Assembly: GCA_905178155.1 (NCBI GenBank)
Contig: CAJINV010000013.1
Span: 3,158,158-3,222,157, forward strand
Reading direction: 5' to 3'
From: Amoebophrya sp. A120
Lineage: Eukaryota > Sar > Dinophyceae > Syndiniales > Amoebophryaceae
Length of the DNA stretch: 64,000 nt
Shown here: one piece after another, positions 25,601 through 33,949 of the stretch
Position numbering within the stretch: the stretch's first letter is position 1
Layout: every line of letters starts with the position of its first letter
Notes under the pieces: model-generated
Databases searched by the model: none
What the model was told of the DNA's origin: nothing
Seen by the model: the letters and a program-made list of their open reading frames with translations, nothing else
Translations under genes and position numbers: made by a program

Positions 25601-28600
25601 CCTGTCAGCTTCGTGGAGCAGGGCACTAGGGCTCAAGGACTTGGCATGGCTTGGGCGCGCAGTGACGCCGGTATTGCTATTTATTACCTAGGGCACGGCT
25701 AGGATGGAGCCAGGAGTAGCGTGGTATGGCAGTGCCCGCGCGCACGATATGGCTAGGAGGCAAGGAAGCGCAGGGCTTTTTTACTCTCTACGTAGAGTTG
25801 TTTGTGTCTTACCTCTCCACCCTCACTAGGTCGGACTCGGAAGCACTGTTGGTGCTGGCTAGGATGGGCTTATAACTCTCCCTCCGTGCGGGCTTTGGGT
25901 GCACAGACGGGGAAAGCGAGGAGTTCGCAGGAAAGCGAGAAGTGGGCTTGGCCCATTCTCTCAGCAGCATAAGTGGCGGATGTTGACAGGGGTTACGAAC
26001 GTACTGAAAGGAATGGCTCTGATGACTTGGCTGGCGGAGCGTTTTATCTCTGGCGTGGTGTGACGCCACACGGATTGGCATCGGCATAGGACAGGGCTCG
26101 CAAGGCAACGTAGGAAAAGACGAGACTCGAATAGCTTCGCCCGCTCGGTTTGACATCGCAAACTTGCGCTAGAAGGAGCAATTTTCACAGAGTTCACAGT
26201 CTGGGGCGGGGAAGCAGCGCACGGGGCAGCGCGACGGTACTTGGCATCAACTGCAAACAGCAGCTGATCTGGAAGCGATTGACACCGCGACCCGAGCGCA
26301 CGACGCGCGGGGCGGTAAATCATGCCTGGCAGGGGACACACCTCGGGCAGATTCCGCGTGAACATGCATGCGCGCCGCCACCTGCACCCGCTAGGGGGAC
26401 GGCGCATACTTGCATCAGGCCGAGCCCTCTTTTGAAAGAAGATAGAAGTCGAACGCCTCAGCTCCATGCCCGATCGCTCTAGTTACTTAGCAGGCGCTTG
26501 GATCTCCGCCCTAGGCTTGAAATATTGACTTGATTACGTTCTTAAATTGGCTGCGCTAGTGGCCCGCACTTGAATCATCGAGCCGTGGATCGTTTTACGC
26601 CGTAGATTGCCGGAGAGCGGAAAACAGCCGCGGTAGGCGCGTAGGCCGCTCAACATGATAAAAGTCTCACACATCGCATGCCCTCGGCCATGCGCATCCT
26701 ATTTCCAAACAGCGACCACCTATTTCCGTCTCGCCCATGCAGACATCACTCAGAGCGTTGGTTTTCAGCGCGCCTCTGTTGTCATCTTCATCCATTAGTT
26801 TAGATCTATGATCGCCGCCAACGCTTTTACTTTTCAGCCGGGCGATGGCTCGCAAATTTGCCGCCTAAAAGGCTGCCGATTTTTTTCTAATATTGTGGGG
26901 CCCACATTGTTCCGGCTTGTGGCCCCCCTTGTTTCTTTTCGTCGTGGCCCCGTGAGTCTGGGGCCCCAAGGGTTCTAGAGGTAGTCCGGGCAAGGGTTTT
27001 TTCGCCCGTAGTTTTCGTAGGTTTTGGAAATTGGGGCGCTGGGGATTTTTTTTAATTTTTTTGGCGAAGATTTCCCGCCCCGGTGTCTGCAGGGCCCGTG
27101 GCGCATCGGGGCCCGGGGTTTCCAAGGTTTGCGCCCCTGCGATCTTAGTTTTTGCCCCAGAGGAAAAGCAGCGCGTGCGTTTTCCATTTGTCTCGGGCCG
27201 CATATCAATGGCCCCGGCCCGCCCGGCCGAGGTTCATGAGGGGCGCAGAAGTTGGATTGGGGGGGGTCTAATTTGGGCTCTAATTTCGCGTCTAATTTGT
27301 TTCTAATTCCAGCATAGGGAATGCGGAAGGGTTTGCAATGAAAAAAATTAGCCGTGATTTAGCCAGGAATTTAGGCGCGAAGTTAGTCGCCTGCCTTAGC
27401 ATCGATTTAGGCAAGGAATTAGCCGGGGGCAAGAGGCGCCCCGCCCGGTCTGCTTCCGGCCAGGCGGCTGTTGTTGATCATTTCGCCGGGTGGCTTCCCG
27501 GTTTTTTGTGTGGGCGAATTGCCGCCCCCCCTAATCTTGCACATCGCGCCGGGCCTCCCCTCGGGGTCGCCTCCCTTCTCGGCCATTTTCTCTCTGGATG
27601 GGAAGAGCCCCAGGGCGCTAGGTATTTGGCCGCGAAGTTCTTGGCCCCGTTCGTTTTTGTTGTCCCGCCCCCCCTGATTTTTGCCCGGTGGCCTTCGGGT
27701 TGGGTGTTGTCTTTGCTGGCATTGCCGCCACTTTCTTTTTTTGTTTTCCTTCGCGACATTAGAAAAAATATAGCAAGTTTTAAGCCTTGGAGAATGCCCG
27801 GGGCCGGCTGCCTGATACTTTTTTCCTCCAGTAAGCTGTCTTTTTTTCCTGCTGCGCTTTTATTTTCTAGTTTCTTGAAGACATTGAGATACTTAGCCGC
27901 CACGCACACGATGTCGAAGGAGGATCATGGTTCGGGCGAGCGCGGCCGATTTGCGCCAATTCGCCGGGATGTCATTTACCACCGGCGCACGGGTGCGCAG
28001 AAGGAGCACAGGGAGCCGAACGCTAGGGGAGTTGCGGCGGAGTACATTTGGGCCGGGGATTCGAAGGCCGCCAGTGGCCACNNNNNNNNNNNNNNNNNNN
28101 NNNNNNNNNNNNNNNNNNNNNNNNNNNNNNNNNNNNNNNNNNNNNNNNNNNNNNNNNNNNNNNNNNNNNNNNNNNNNNNNNNNNNNNNNNNNNNNNNNNN
28201 NNNNNNNNNNNNNNNNNNNNNNNNNNNNNNNNNNNNNNNNNNNNNNNNNNNNNNNNNNNNNNNNNNNNNNNNNNNNNNNNNNNNNNNNNNNNNNNNNNNN
28301 NNNNNNNNNNNNNNNNNNNNNNNNNNNNNNNNNNNNNNNNNNNNNNNNNNNNNNNNNNNNNNNNNNNNNNNNNNNNNNNNNNNNNNNNNNNNNNNNNNNN
28401 NNNNNNNNNNNNNNNNNNNNNNNNNNNNNNNNNNNNNNNNNNNNNNNNNNNNNNNNNNNNNNNNNNNNNNNNNNNNNNNNNNNNNNNNTACTTTTTTCCT
28501 CCAGTAAGCTGTCTTTTTTTCCTGCTGCGCTTTTATTTTCTAGTTTCTTGAAGACATTGAGATACTTAGCCGCCACGCACACGATGTCGAAGGAGGATCA

Positions 28601-31600
28601 TGGTTCGGGCGAGCGCGGCCGATTTGCGCCAATTCGCCGGGATGTCATTTACCACCGGCGCACGGGTGCGCAGAAGGAGCACAGGGAGCCGAACGCTAGG
28701 GGAGTTGCGGCGGAGTACATTTGGGCCGGGGATTCGAAGGCCGCCAGTGGCCACATTGTGTCGTGGTTTTTCACCTCGCAGGAGCCGAAGCGCCAGAAGG
28801 AAAGCGAGCGCCATCGTGTTCGCCTGGCGACTGGGGGCTGGTGGCTGATTTCGTGGCATCGGGCGAAATTTTTTCTGGACGAAGTCGTGGGCATCTCGGA
28901 AGACTATACGAACGCCATCGACGTCGCATTTTCTGCGGTGCGGCCAGATGTCGCGCTGCTTCCGACGTCATCACTGCACTGGTCATAGATCTTGGCAGCC
29001 TTAGGGTCGACGTGTCCGATTGGTTTTTTTTTTAGAAGTCCTGCCGACAGGTCTCTTTGTGAAATAGTCATAATGTATATGAATGATAGAAGATTGTGAG
29101 CGGCTTTTTACCGGAGTAGCTGCCGCCGTATTTGTTCCGGCCGATTTCGAAGATGTTCGCCATGGTTATAGCCTGATGGGCCCCAGCCTGCTCCCGCGTT
29201 TGCTTCCTTCCCTGCGCAGTCTTGTTGGTTTGCAGATATCTTGGCAACTTGAAGATCTAAGCCTATGACTTTTGATGTGAAGACTCACATGCGGGGGGCC
29301 CTTGCCCCCCCCCGCGCCCCCCCCCGCCCTTTCGATGTGATGACATTGCGCCTCAATCTGTATGCCTGATTTTTATTTTTGAGATGAAGACTGACATGCG
29401 GGGGGCCCTCGCCCCCCCCCGCGCCCCCCCCGCCCTTTCGATATGATGATATTGCGCCCCGATCTGTATGAGTAGTTTTTAATTCTAAGACTATAACTTC
29501 AAGATCTAAAGTTATGACCATGCGGGGGGCCCTCGCCCCCCCCCGCCCTTTCGATGTGATGATATTGCGCCTCAATCTGTATGAATGATTTTTATTTTTA
29601 AGAGTCTGCGCCCCGATCTGTATGAGTAATTTTTAAGTCTAAGACTGTAACTTCAAGATCTAAATTTATGGCCATGCGGGGGGCCCTCGCCCCCCCCCCC
29701 GCGCCCCCCCCGCCCTTTCGATGTGATGACATTGCGCCTCAATCTGTATGAATGATTTTTATTTTGAAGATGAAGACTTACATGCGGGGGGCCCTCGCCC
29801 CCCCCCCCGCGCCCCCCCCGCCCGGTCGATATGAGGATATTGCGCCCCGATCTGTATGGGTAGTTTCTAGATCTAAGATTATAACTTCAAGATCTAAATT
29901 TATGACTGATGAGATGAAGACTCACATCTTGATGAAGGCGCGCCGATTCAATTATGAAGATTGAGACTATGACTCTGAGAAGATTATGACTTTACTTCTA
30001 AGATAGGATAAGATGACGACTTTGATGATTCCAAGATGAGATAAGAAATTGTGACTTTTGAGATGATTCGATTATGATTTGAGATTAAGACTTGAGATTC
30101 GAATCTTTTGAATGTGAGACTATGTTATGAAGATATCTGAATTTAAATAGTGAATTGAGCTCAAGTTGTGAATTGAACTCAAATGGTGAACTGAACCCAA
30201 ATGGTGGACCGAACTCAAAAGATGCACTGAACTCTTGAACTCTTGAACATTTTGAATTTCTCGCAAGTCTTGCAAAGATCTTGTAGATATGACTATCAAT
30301 ATGACAAGCATGGCAGTGCTCTAGTTCATGGACATTCATCTCGTGGCATCGACCGAATGGCGGAGGAGTCGCCCTTTTTGGCAGGACGCTATTGGGGTAC
30401 GGCTGGGGGGCGGCACTGTGCCGCCAGAAATGGATAGATTGGGCCGAGGATTTGGTTGACATCAGTATGGCTGAGGCCGAGCCGGTAGGTTTTTAGGAAT
30501 CTAAGTCTGGGGCATGGGACCCGGGGCCCCAGACCGATTGCGAGGTTGGCGCTGATGGAGGTAGAGGCTGCGCCCTTGCTAGCAATGTATGGAGGAAGCA
30601 CAAGGGGGAATTCATGGGGGGCTACGGTCTGCATCTCCGGGCATGGTTTGTTTTCCTAGCTTCGGCCAACCTTGTGCAGCGGCGTTTTTCTCTTCCTCAG
30701 GACACTGCCCGGCACAGGTCTTTCGGGGAATTTCTTACTTACCTACCTGCCTCATTTGGGGCAGGGGATGTTGGTGCACTTTTCGCAGGCGCCAGCGCAT
30801 AGCTTGTTGGCCGGTTTCACACGCTGGCGGGGGTTTTTCCACTATAGGTTTCGGCTCGAGGCTGGCTTGAATTCACAATGATTGCGCCCTGCACTGCAGG
30901 TGGCTGAGGTTGGGCTCCGGGTCTGATCTAGAGGTGGTTACCGTCCACCCACCCCCTTTCTTCTCGAGAGTTGTGTCGGATGGACAGTGCAACGAGCGTG
31001 GGGGTGGCGCTGCTCGTTCCTTCGGGCTGTGCAATAGGGGTTTCCCTTCACTCATATTAGCTTCATTTCCGTGTTGGGCATTCGGGCCCAACGCAAGTCG
31101 AAGGGGTGGCTTCTACCCGGGAATTTCATTCTTTGTTCAGGTGTCTCACGTAGGCAGAAGGTAAGTAGGATCAGTCTGGGTTTGACAGCCAGCCGGCCGG
31201 ACTGTAGGCTTGGTGCTCGCTGGATCAGTGCATGGAGGGAAGCTTCCGAGCTCTCCCCCGGACTCGGCATGGGTGTCGATGCTCAACATTGCAGGGTGGG
31301 GCCCATTTCACTGCAGGCGCGGGGCAGCTGTCTCGCTCAGCGAGTTAGTGTTAATCTCCTTGCGGATAGGGTTTTTCGCTGCCTCACTCCTTTTTACGGG
31401 CTGTAGCTACATAGGAAATTGCTCTCTTCGAGAAGCTTGTACGTTTGGGGCCACACGCTGGCCCCAGGGTGTGCCGACTACCCCAGCTCGGGGTAGCGGG
31501 GGGGATGCAGTTTACTACGGGATGGTCGGTTCGGTGCTGCCTGCGGTGCTACGCAGTTTTTGGCAGGTTTTGCCATGAGATGGCTGTGCGCTGGGCGGTC

Positions 31601-32741
31601 TGGTAGTCCCTGCTTTCGGCGGCGGCACTAAAAATGTGGCTTGGGCAATGGTTTCGGATTCTGGCACTAAGCCCAGGGCGCTTGGGCGGCTTTTTGGTTG
31701 GGCGCTGCGCCTACTAGCTTTTTTTCTCGACATTCCAAATGGTACTACATCAGGCTGCAGTTGTTGTAATTGAACTACAAAAATTTTCGATGCTGCTCTC
31801 GCTTGTTAGCTTCCTCTGTGTACGTGTGGACATCAACATGTGTAAAAGAAAAGCTTACCTTAGTTTGAACCAACTTTCCCCCCCCCAGGTCGCGGCCTGG
31901 ACTTCAAGGGTCCCCCGTGCCAACACTACACGATTATTTTCAACGCGTTCGTGATGATGCAGCTTTTCAACTGGATCAACTGCCGGAAGATTTACCACGA
32001 GTTCAACGTTTTCAGCGGTATCCAGGACAACAAAACCTTCATCGGGATTTGGCTGATCTGCTTCACGATCCAGTGCCTCCTCGTGGAGGGCGGCGCCATC
32101 GGCAAGTCCGGCATCGACCTCGCCTGCGACGCCCACAACCGGGCGTTCTCCGCAACGCACCTCTCGGGGTCCCAGTGGGTGCTCTGCCTCGTCTGCGGGG
32201 TCTTCTCCCTGGCCTGGCAGTGGGTTTTGATCTTGATCGCGCGGAAGTTCTTCCCAGATATGGAAAAGATCGACGTGTACGTATCCTGAGTAAAAACGTC
32301 CCCACCCCATAGTCAAGATGGGAAATCTGCTACATAAATCGCTAAGCTATGGCTGTCGCGCATGACAAATTTGTTCGGCTCGCAATGTAGTTGTGTTTAG
32401 CTAGTGCAGCAGCATAACAGAGTCAGTCTGTCAAGCTGAGTCGAGCATGACAAATCTCAAACCACCACTAGAAAACGCCTCTCATGGGTCTCCGCATGGG
32501 AAACATTTCAAGCATGCAGATTTGCATGATAGTTCTGGGATGGGGACGTTTTTACACAGGATAGCACGCACTAGCCGGGCACTGGGAAGACGGGGAGGAG
32601 GAGAAGGAGGGGGACGAGAAAAACGACGAAAAGCTGTTTGAGTCCCAGCATAACAAAATCCCCGCGAACAACTCCGATGCGAAGTACACCAAAGGCGTGC
32701 ACCCCAACACGCTCGCGACCGAGATGGAGTCGCCGGTGTAA
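16643..32741 (+). CDS. Plasma-membrane-type Ca2+-transporting P-type ATPase (PMCA, type IIB)
   Basis: Eleven exons: 16643-16960, 17271-17321, 17487-17855, 18006-18051, 18322-18503, 18652-18742, 19010-19758, 19943-20775, 20945-21267, 31889-32281 and 32569-32741 (1175 aa). Catalytic motifs are intact: DESALTGEP (residues 196-204) in the actuator, [12 protein letters not shown] in membrane span 4, CTDKTGTLT with phospho-acceptor D378, [21 protein letters not shown] and TGDGTNDAP (D748, N751, D752). MLWVNLIMD near span 6 marks the Ca2+ site. The enzyme should export Ca2+ using ATP. A Cys-rich loop ([13 protein letters not shown]) between late spans is shared with the neighbouring degenerate copy. 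The C-terminus is short and acidic; I see no obvious calmodulin-binding helix. Introns 1, 6 and 10 are TIR/TSD elements. Intron 9 is about 10.6 kb and contains an assembly gap. The exon 4/5 boundaries (GTGAG donor at 18052) are tentative. Confidence 0.93.
16961..17265 (+). mobile_element. Introner-like element in PMCA intron 1
   Basis: This 305-bp element starts TATTACAGTGAAAA and ends in the inverted TTTTCACTGTAATA (perfect for 14 bp, about 30 bp overall with a C-run/G-run core). ACCCA is duplicated at 16956-16960 and 17266-17270. TSD-type removal gives E-H-P-D-S-L-C-W. A canonical alternative using the GTGAAA inside the TIR (16968) and the CCCAG at 17271 is also in frame and gives E-H-P-Y-Y-N-S-L-C-W, so the exact excision is open here. 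Confidence 0.85.
18130..18179. repeat. Perfect 22-bp-arm hairpin in PMCA intron 4
   Basis: GATCAAGATGCGGAAGCCGTGG (18130-18151) is followed by a 6-nt loop CTACTA and then its exact reverse complement (18158-18179). It lies inside the intron between the exons ending near 18051 and starting near 18322. It differs from the introner TIRs in being a compact stem-loop at the middle of the intron. Function unknown. Confidence 0.9.
18743..19004 (+). mobile_element. Introner family A copy 1 (PMCA intron 6)
   Basis: This 262-bp element has TIRs that contain AAAAATGTCTGGGTCTGGAA at the 5' end and its exact complement at the 3' end, with outer ends TATGAATTG and CATTTGATA. CCGCA is duplicated at 18738-18742 and 19005-19009. 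Removal restores S-V-G-R-M-Q-E-D-E-C, the same length as other PMCAs just before the DKTGT region. The interior is the reverse complement of the copies at 55073 and 60337, so this copy is inserted in the opposite orientation. Confidence 0.92.
21249..21300 (+). repeat. 52-bp direct repeat, copy 1 (exon end plus intron start)
   Basis: Runs from TTTCTCGACATTCC to TTGTTGTAATTGAA. It spans the last 19 bases of PMCA exon 9 and the first 33 of intron 9, including the GTACTA donor at 21268. Identical over 52 bp to 31723-31774, and over 46 bp to 25252-25297. Confidence 0.95.
21478..21733 (+). repeat. Two tandem copies of a ~129-bp unit
   Basis: Each unit carries a T-run, then CAAGCGGCCTGCTGCCGCGC, a T/A-rich stretch with ATGTATTCGCGAATGCGCC, and CTTCATCTCCTCCTCTC. 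The second copy starts about 129 bp after the first and differs by a few substitutions and T-run length. TTCGCGAA within it is a short palindrome. Confidence 0.85.
22805..22827 (+). repeat. Partial copy (23 bp) of the junction repeat
   Basis: Matches the part of the 52-bp repeat reading CATCAGGCTGCAGTTGTTGT plus AAT, without the exon-derived portion. It shows that the repeat's intronic half recurs independently within the insert. Confidence 0.8.
23033..23321 (+). repeat. Three tandem copies of a ~99-bp unit
   Basis: Each unit contains AATGAATGGTAGCTCATGTG (GGATGG in copy 3), CAGAGTGCACCGCAGTGCC, ATTCCGCCACTGAGGGCG and CTTCCCAGCGGGGAAG. Copies begin near 23040, 23140 and 23238 and are more than 90% alike. 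The unit is open on the minus strand, but I see no protein family. Confidence 0.9.
24709..25249 (+). repeat. Diverged direct repeat pair (~180-190 bp each)
   Basis: Segments near 24709-24896 and 25064-25249 share blocks such as TGTTCCCCGG.GGTATC, TTTTGCGGCTCGCCACGAG, CTTAGAGT and TTTTCCGTGTCGGCTAG, with many substitutions between them. The offset is about 355 bp. Stop codons are rare in the + frames through this part, but the two copies differ at all codon positions, so it does not look like conserved coding. Confidence 0.75.
25252..25297 (+). repeat. Junction repeat, copy 2 (46 bp)
   Basis: From CTCGACATTCCAAATGG to GTTGTTGTAATT, identical to the core of the copies at 21249 and 31723. It includes the last 16 exon bases and the splice donor although no exon lies here. 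It separates two sequence blocks of the PMCA intron insert. Confidence 0.95.
25378..26880. other. Non-coding block of the intron insert
   Basis: About 1.5 kb with frames open on both strands but no recognisable protein, for example 168 codons on minus at 25961-26467 that are rich in Arg, Cys and Pro. Near 25400-25570 short phrases around ACTGG and GGGGGTCG recur, suggesting old degenerate repeats. No rRNA or tRNA was recognised by eye. Confidence 0.4.
27816..28754 (+). other. Assembly gap (407 N) flanked by identical 266-bp copies
   Basis: Bases 28082-28488 are N. The 266 bp immediately before (27816-28081) and after (28489-28754) are the same sequence, from TACTTTTTTCCTCCAGTAAG to GGCCGCCAGTGGCCAC. 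An exact duplication abutting both gap edges is typical of an unresolved overlap, so the gap length and the duplication are probably artefacts. Confidence 0.92.
28584..28988 (+). CDS. Hypothetical 134-aa protein inside the intron insert
   Basis: The frame starts [20 protein letters not shown] and ends [10 protein letters not shown]. Its first ~57 codons also occur upstream of the N gap (from 27911) as part of the duplicated 266 bp. Composition is mixed and protein-like ([25 protein letters not shown]), more so than other frames in the insert, but no family is recognised. It may be a remnant of a mobile-element protein. No downstream gene continues it. Confidence 0.3.
   Translation: MSKEDHGSGERGRFAPIRRDVIYHRRTGAQKEHREPNARGVAAEYIWAGDSKAASGHIVSWFFTSQEPKRQKESERHRVRLATGGWWLISWHRAKFFLDEVVGISEDYTNAIDVAFSAVRPDVALLPTSSLHWS
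29285..29860 (+). repeat. C-run tandem repeat array (five units)
   Basis: Five copies of CATGCGGGGGGCCC.CGCCC followed by runs of 8-10 C, GCGCCCCCCC, CGCCC and a spacer ATATTGCGCC..GATCTGTATG. They begin near 29289, 29396, 29520, 29673 and 29780, so spacing varies (about 107-154 bp). The G-run/C-run core is self-complementary (GGGGGGCCC...CCCCC), and it could form hairpins or G-quadruplexes. It is not CRISPR-like: spacers are themselves repeated and lengths vary. Confidence 0.9.
29880..30250 (+). repeat. Degenerate short-motif repeat (GATGA/GACTT, then GAACTCAAA)
   Basis: A purine-rich run of variations on AAGATGA and ATGACTTT (29880-30120) passes into about six imperfect copies of TGAACTCAAATGG-like units (30160-30250). 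It looks like decayed microsatellite. No gene seen. Confidence 0.7.
30300..31722. other. Remainder of the intron insert, no supported gene
   Basis: Open frames up to 125 codons occur on both strands without domain content. Texture resembles 23400-25250 (T/G-rich + strand with few stops). No RNA gene was recognised. Confidence 0.4.
31723..31774 (+). repeat. 52-bp junction repeat, copy 3
   Basis: Identical to 21249-21300, again containing the exon-9 tail and GTACTACATC donor. From here the intron runs only about 115 bp further to the CAG acceptor at 31888, as expected for the original short intron. Confidence 0.95.
32282..32563 (+). mobile_element. Introner-like element in PMCA intron 10
   Basis: This 282-bp element starts TATCCTGAGTAAAAACGTCC and ends in the inverted GGACGTTTTTACACAGGATA (about 30-bp TIR, few mismatches). 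The flanking 5-mers are GTACG (32277-32281) and GCACG (32564-32568), 4 of 5 matching. Joining gives D-V-Y-A-L-A-G-H-W and opens the true C-terminus. Ignoring it gives a false stop at 32289. A GT-AG alternative (32281-32564) is also in frame and adds one His. Confidence 0.85.
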
Positions 32742-33949
32742 TTAGAGTTTTTACATCTGAATGAGTGAATGATTTACCCAACTGACGGGGTTACTAGAGG
32801 GAGCTGCTGAGTTTTTATTTCGCTCCTGCGTCGACATCATCTATAAAAGATATACTTAAAAACACAAGATAGATTTAGAGCACGACCTTGGTGAAAATTA
32901 CTTTACTGTTACAACTCTATATGAATTTGGAGAGAGAGAACCACGACGAGCTTGGTGACAAAGTTGCAATATGGTTGCTACCAAGCATGAACCCGTATAA
33001 GCTAAGATTTGGCAAACAAGGTATAGAAAAAATAGACGTAAGAATAATAGCACCGTGTTTACCCTGAAAGAATAATTGGTACGAAGATTTTTGTGAAATA
33101 GAGATCTCCTAAACGTACTGTGAATAGGACTGCATGTAAAGAAGCTCATAATGACCCTCACGACCCTCCCATGTCTATCCCTATTCGTGTCTACCAACAC
33201 CAACTCTACTCATTTGCTCCTACTTAGTGCCCCGTTGTTTCTTTCGAAATTTTTTGGGCTGCCCAAGACAGGAACACTAACATATGTTGCATAGTATCTG
33301 AATCACGACAACTAATGTGCACTACGTACTAGCAGGTCGTGAAAGGTGCATCACCATCATGAGAAGGACGTGAACGGGGTGAGAGGACCCACACGGAACT
33401 AAAAGGAAGAAGTGATGTTTAGAGCTTGGAATAAGTACCTGTACCCCCCCTCGAAGAGGACATGGACACTGAGAAAGCCACCTTTTTGATGGACACTTCG
33501 TGTTCGACAATTGATGGAGACAACGCAGGGTCGAGAGGGGTGAAAACTTCATGTCTTTTGTTTTTTTCGTGAAGATGAACGTCGAAGTTGGTACAAATAG
33601 CTCGACGAGACCACTGCTCTGAACTCAAAAAATGATGAACGTACAACTATCGGATGAATTGCTTAGAACTCGACACATCGGAATTTCGGATCTGAAATCT
33701 CGAAATCGATCGGTGGCACAATGAACTCAAATCGATCGGCGGGGGGACAGATAGAGATGTTTTTTCGATGTACCAAAATTTATGTTCTATTTGATTTCCT
33801 CTATCAGCTTCCCCTAGCAGTCCTCCCCTATGCTAGCTAGATTGTGATGACATCTTTTTAAGTTCGCCCCTCAATAGTCTTTTGTGACAGTGTTAGTGTA
33901 AGTAAGAAGTGTTTAATATTTCTGATATCGAGCGTGCGACCAAAAGAAA
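32742..33949. other. Intergenic, no supported gene
   Basis: AT-rich spacer of 1.2 kb between PMCA and SBDS. Only frames of about 100 codons or fewer are found. Imperfect palindromic phrases around TCGAAATCGATCGG occur near 33700. No RNA gene was recognised. Confidence 0.5.

Larger units (their letters stand above)
21268..31888 (+). other. PMCA intron 9 with about 10.5 kb of inserted repeat-rich DNA
   Basis: The donor GTACTACATC at 21268 and the acceptor CCCCCCCCAG at 31888 join exons 9 and 10 in frame. The same donor context recurs at 31723-31774, only about 150 bp before the acceptor, so the ancestral intron was probably about 147 bp (31742-31888 equivalent). Everything from about 21301 to 31722 would then be extra. 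The insert is GC- and T-rich, differs in texture from the genes around it, and has long stop-poor frames without domain content. It carries several tandem repeats (listed separately) and a 407-bp N gap. A middle copy of the junction repeat (25252-25297) splits it into two blocks of about 4.0 and 6.4 kb. It could be a genuine insertion or a mis-join during assembly. Confidence 0.75.

Noticed and set aside
27927-28988. 353-codon ORF running through the N gap
   Set aside because: More than a third of it is translated N. Only the part after the gap (from 28584) can be supported as a frame.
29285-29860. CRISPR array
   Set aside because: Eukaryotic context, the 'spacers' are copies of each other, unit spacing varies from about 107 to 154 bp, and no cas-like gene is near.
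31951-32289. Stand-alone 112-aa membrane protein ending VYVS
   Set aside because: It is PMCA exon 10 read into the introner at 32282. The frame continues after the element to 32741, and exon 10 aligns with the end of the paralogous ATPase.
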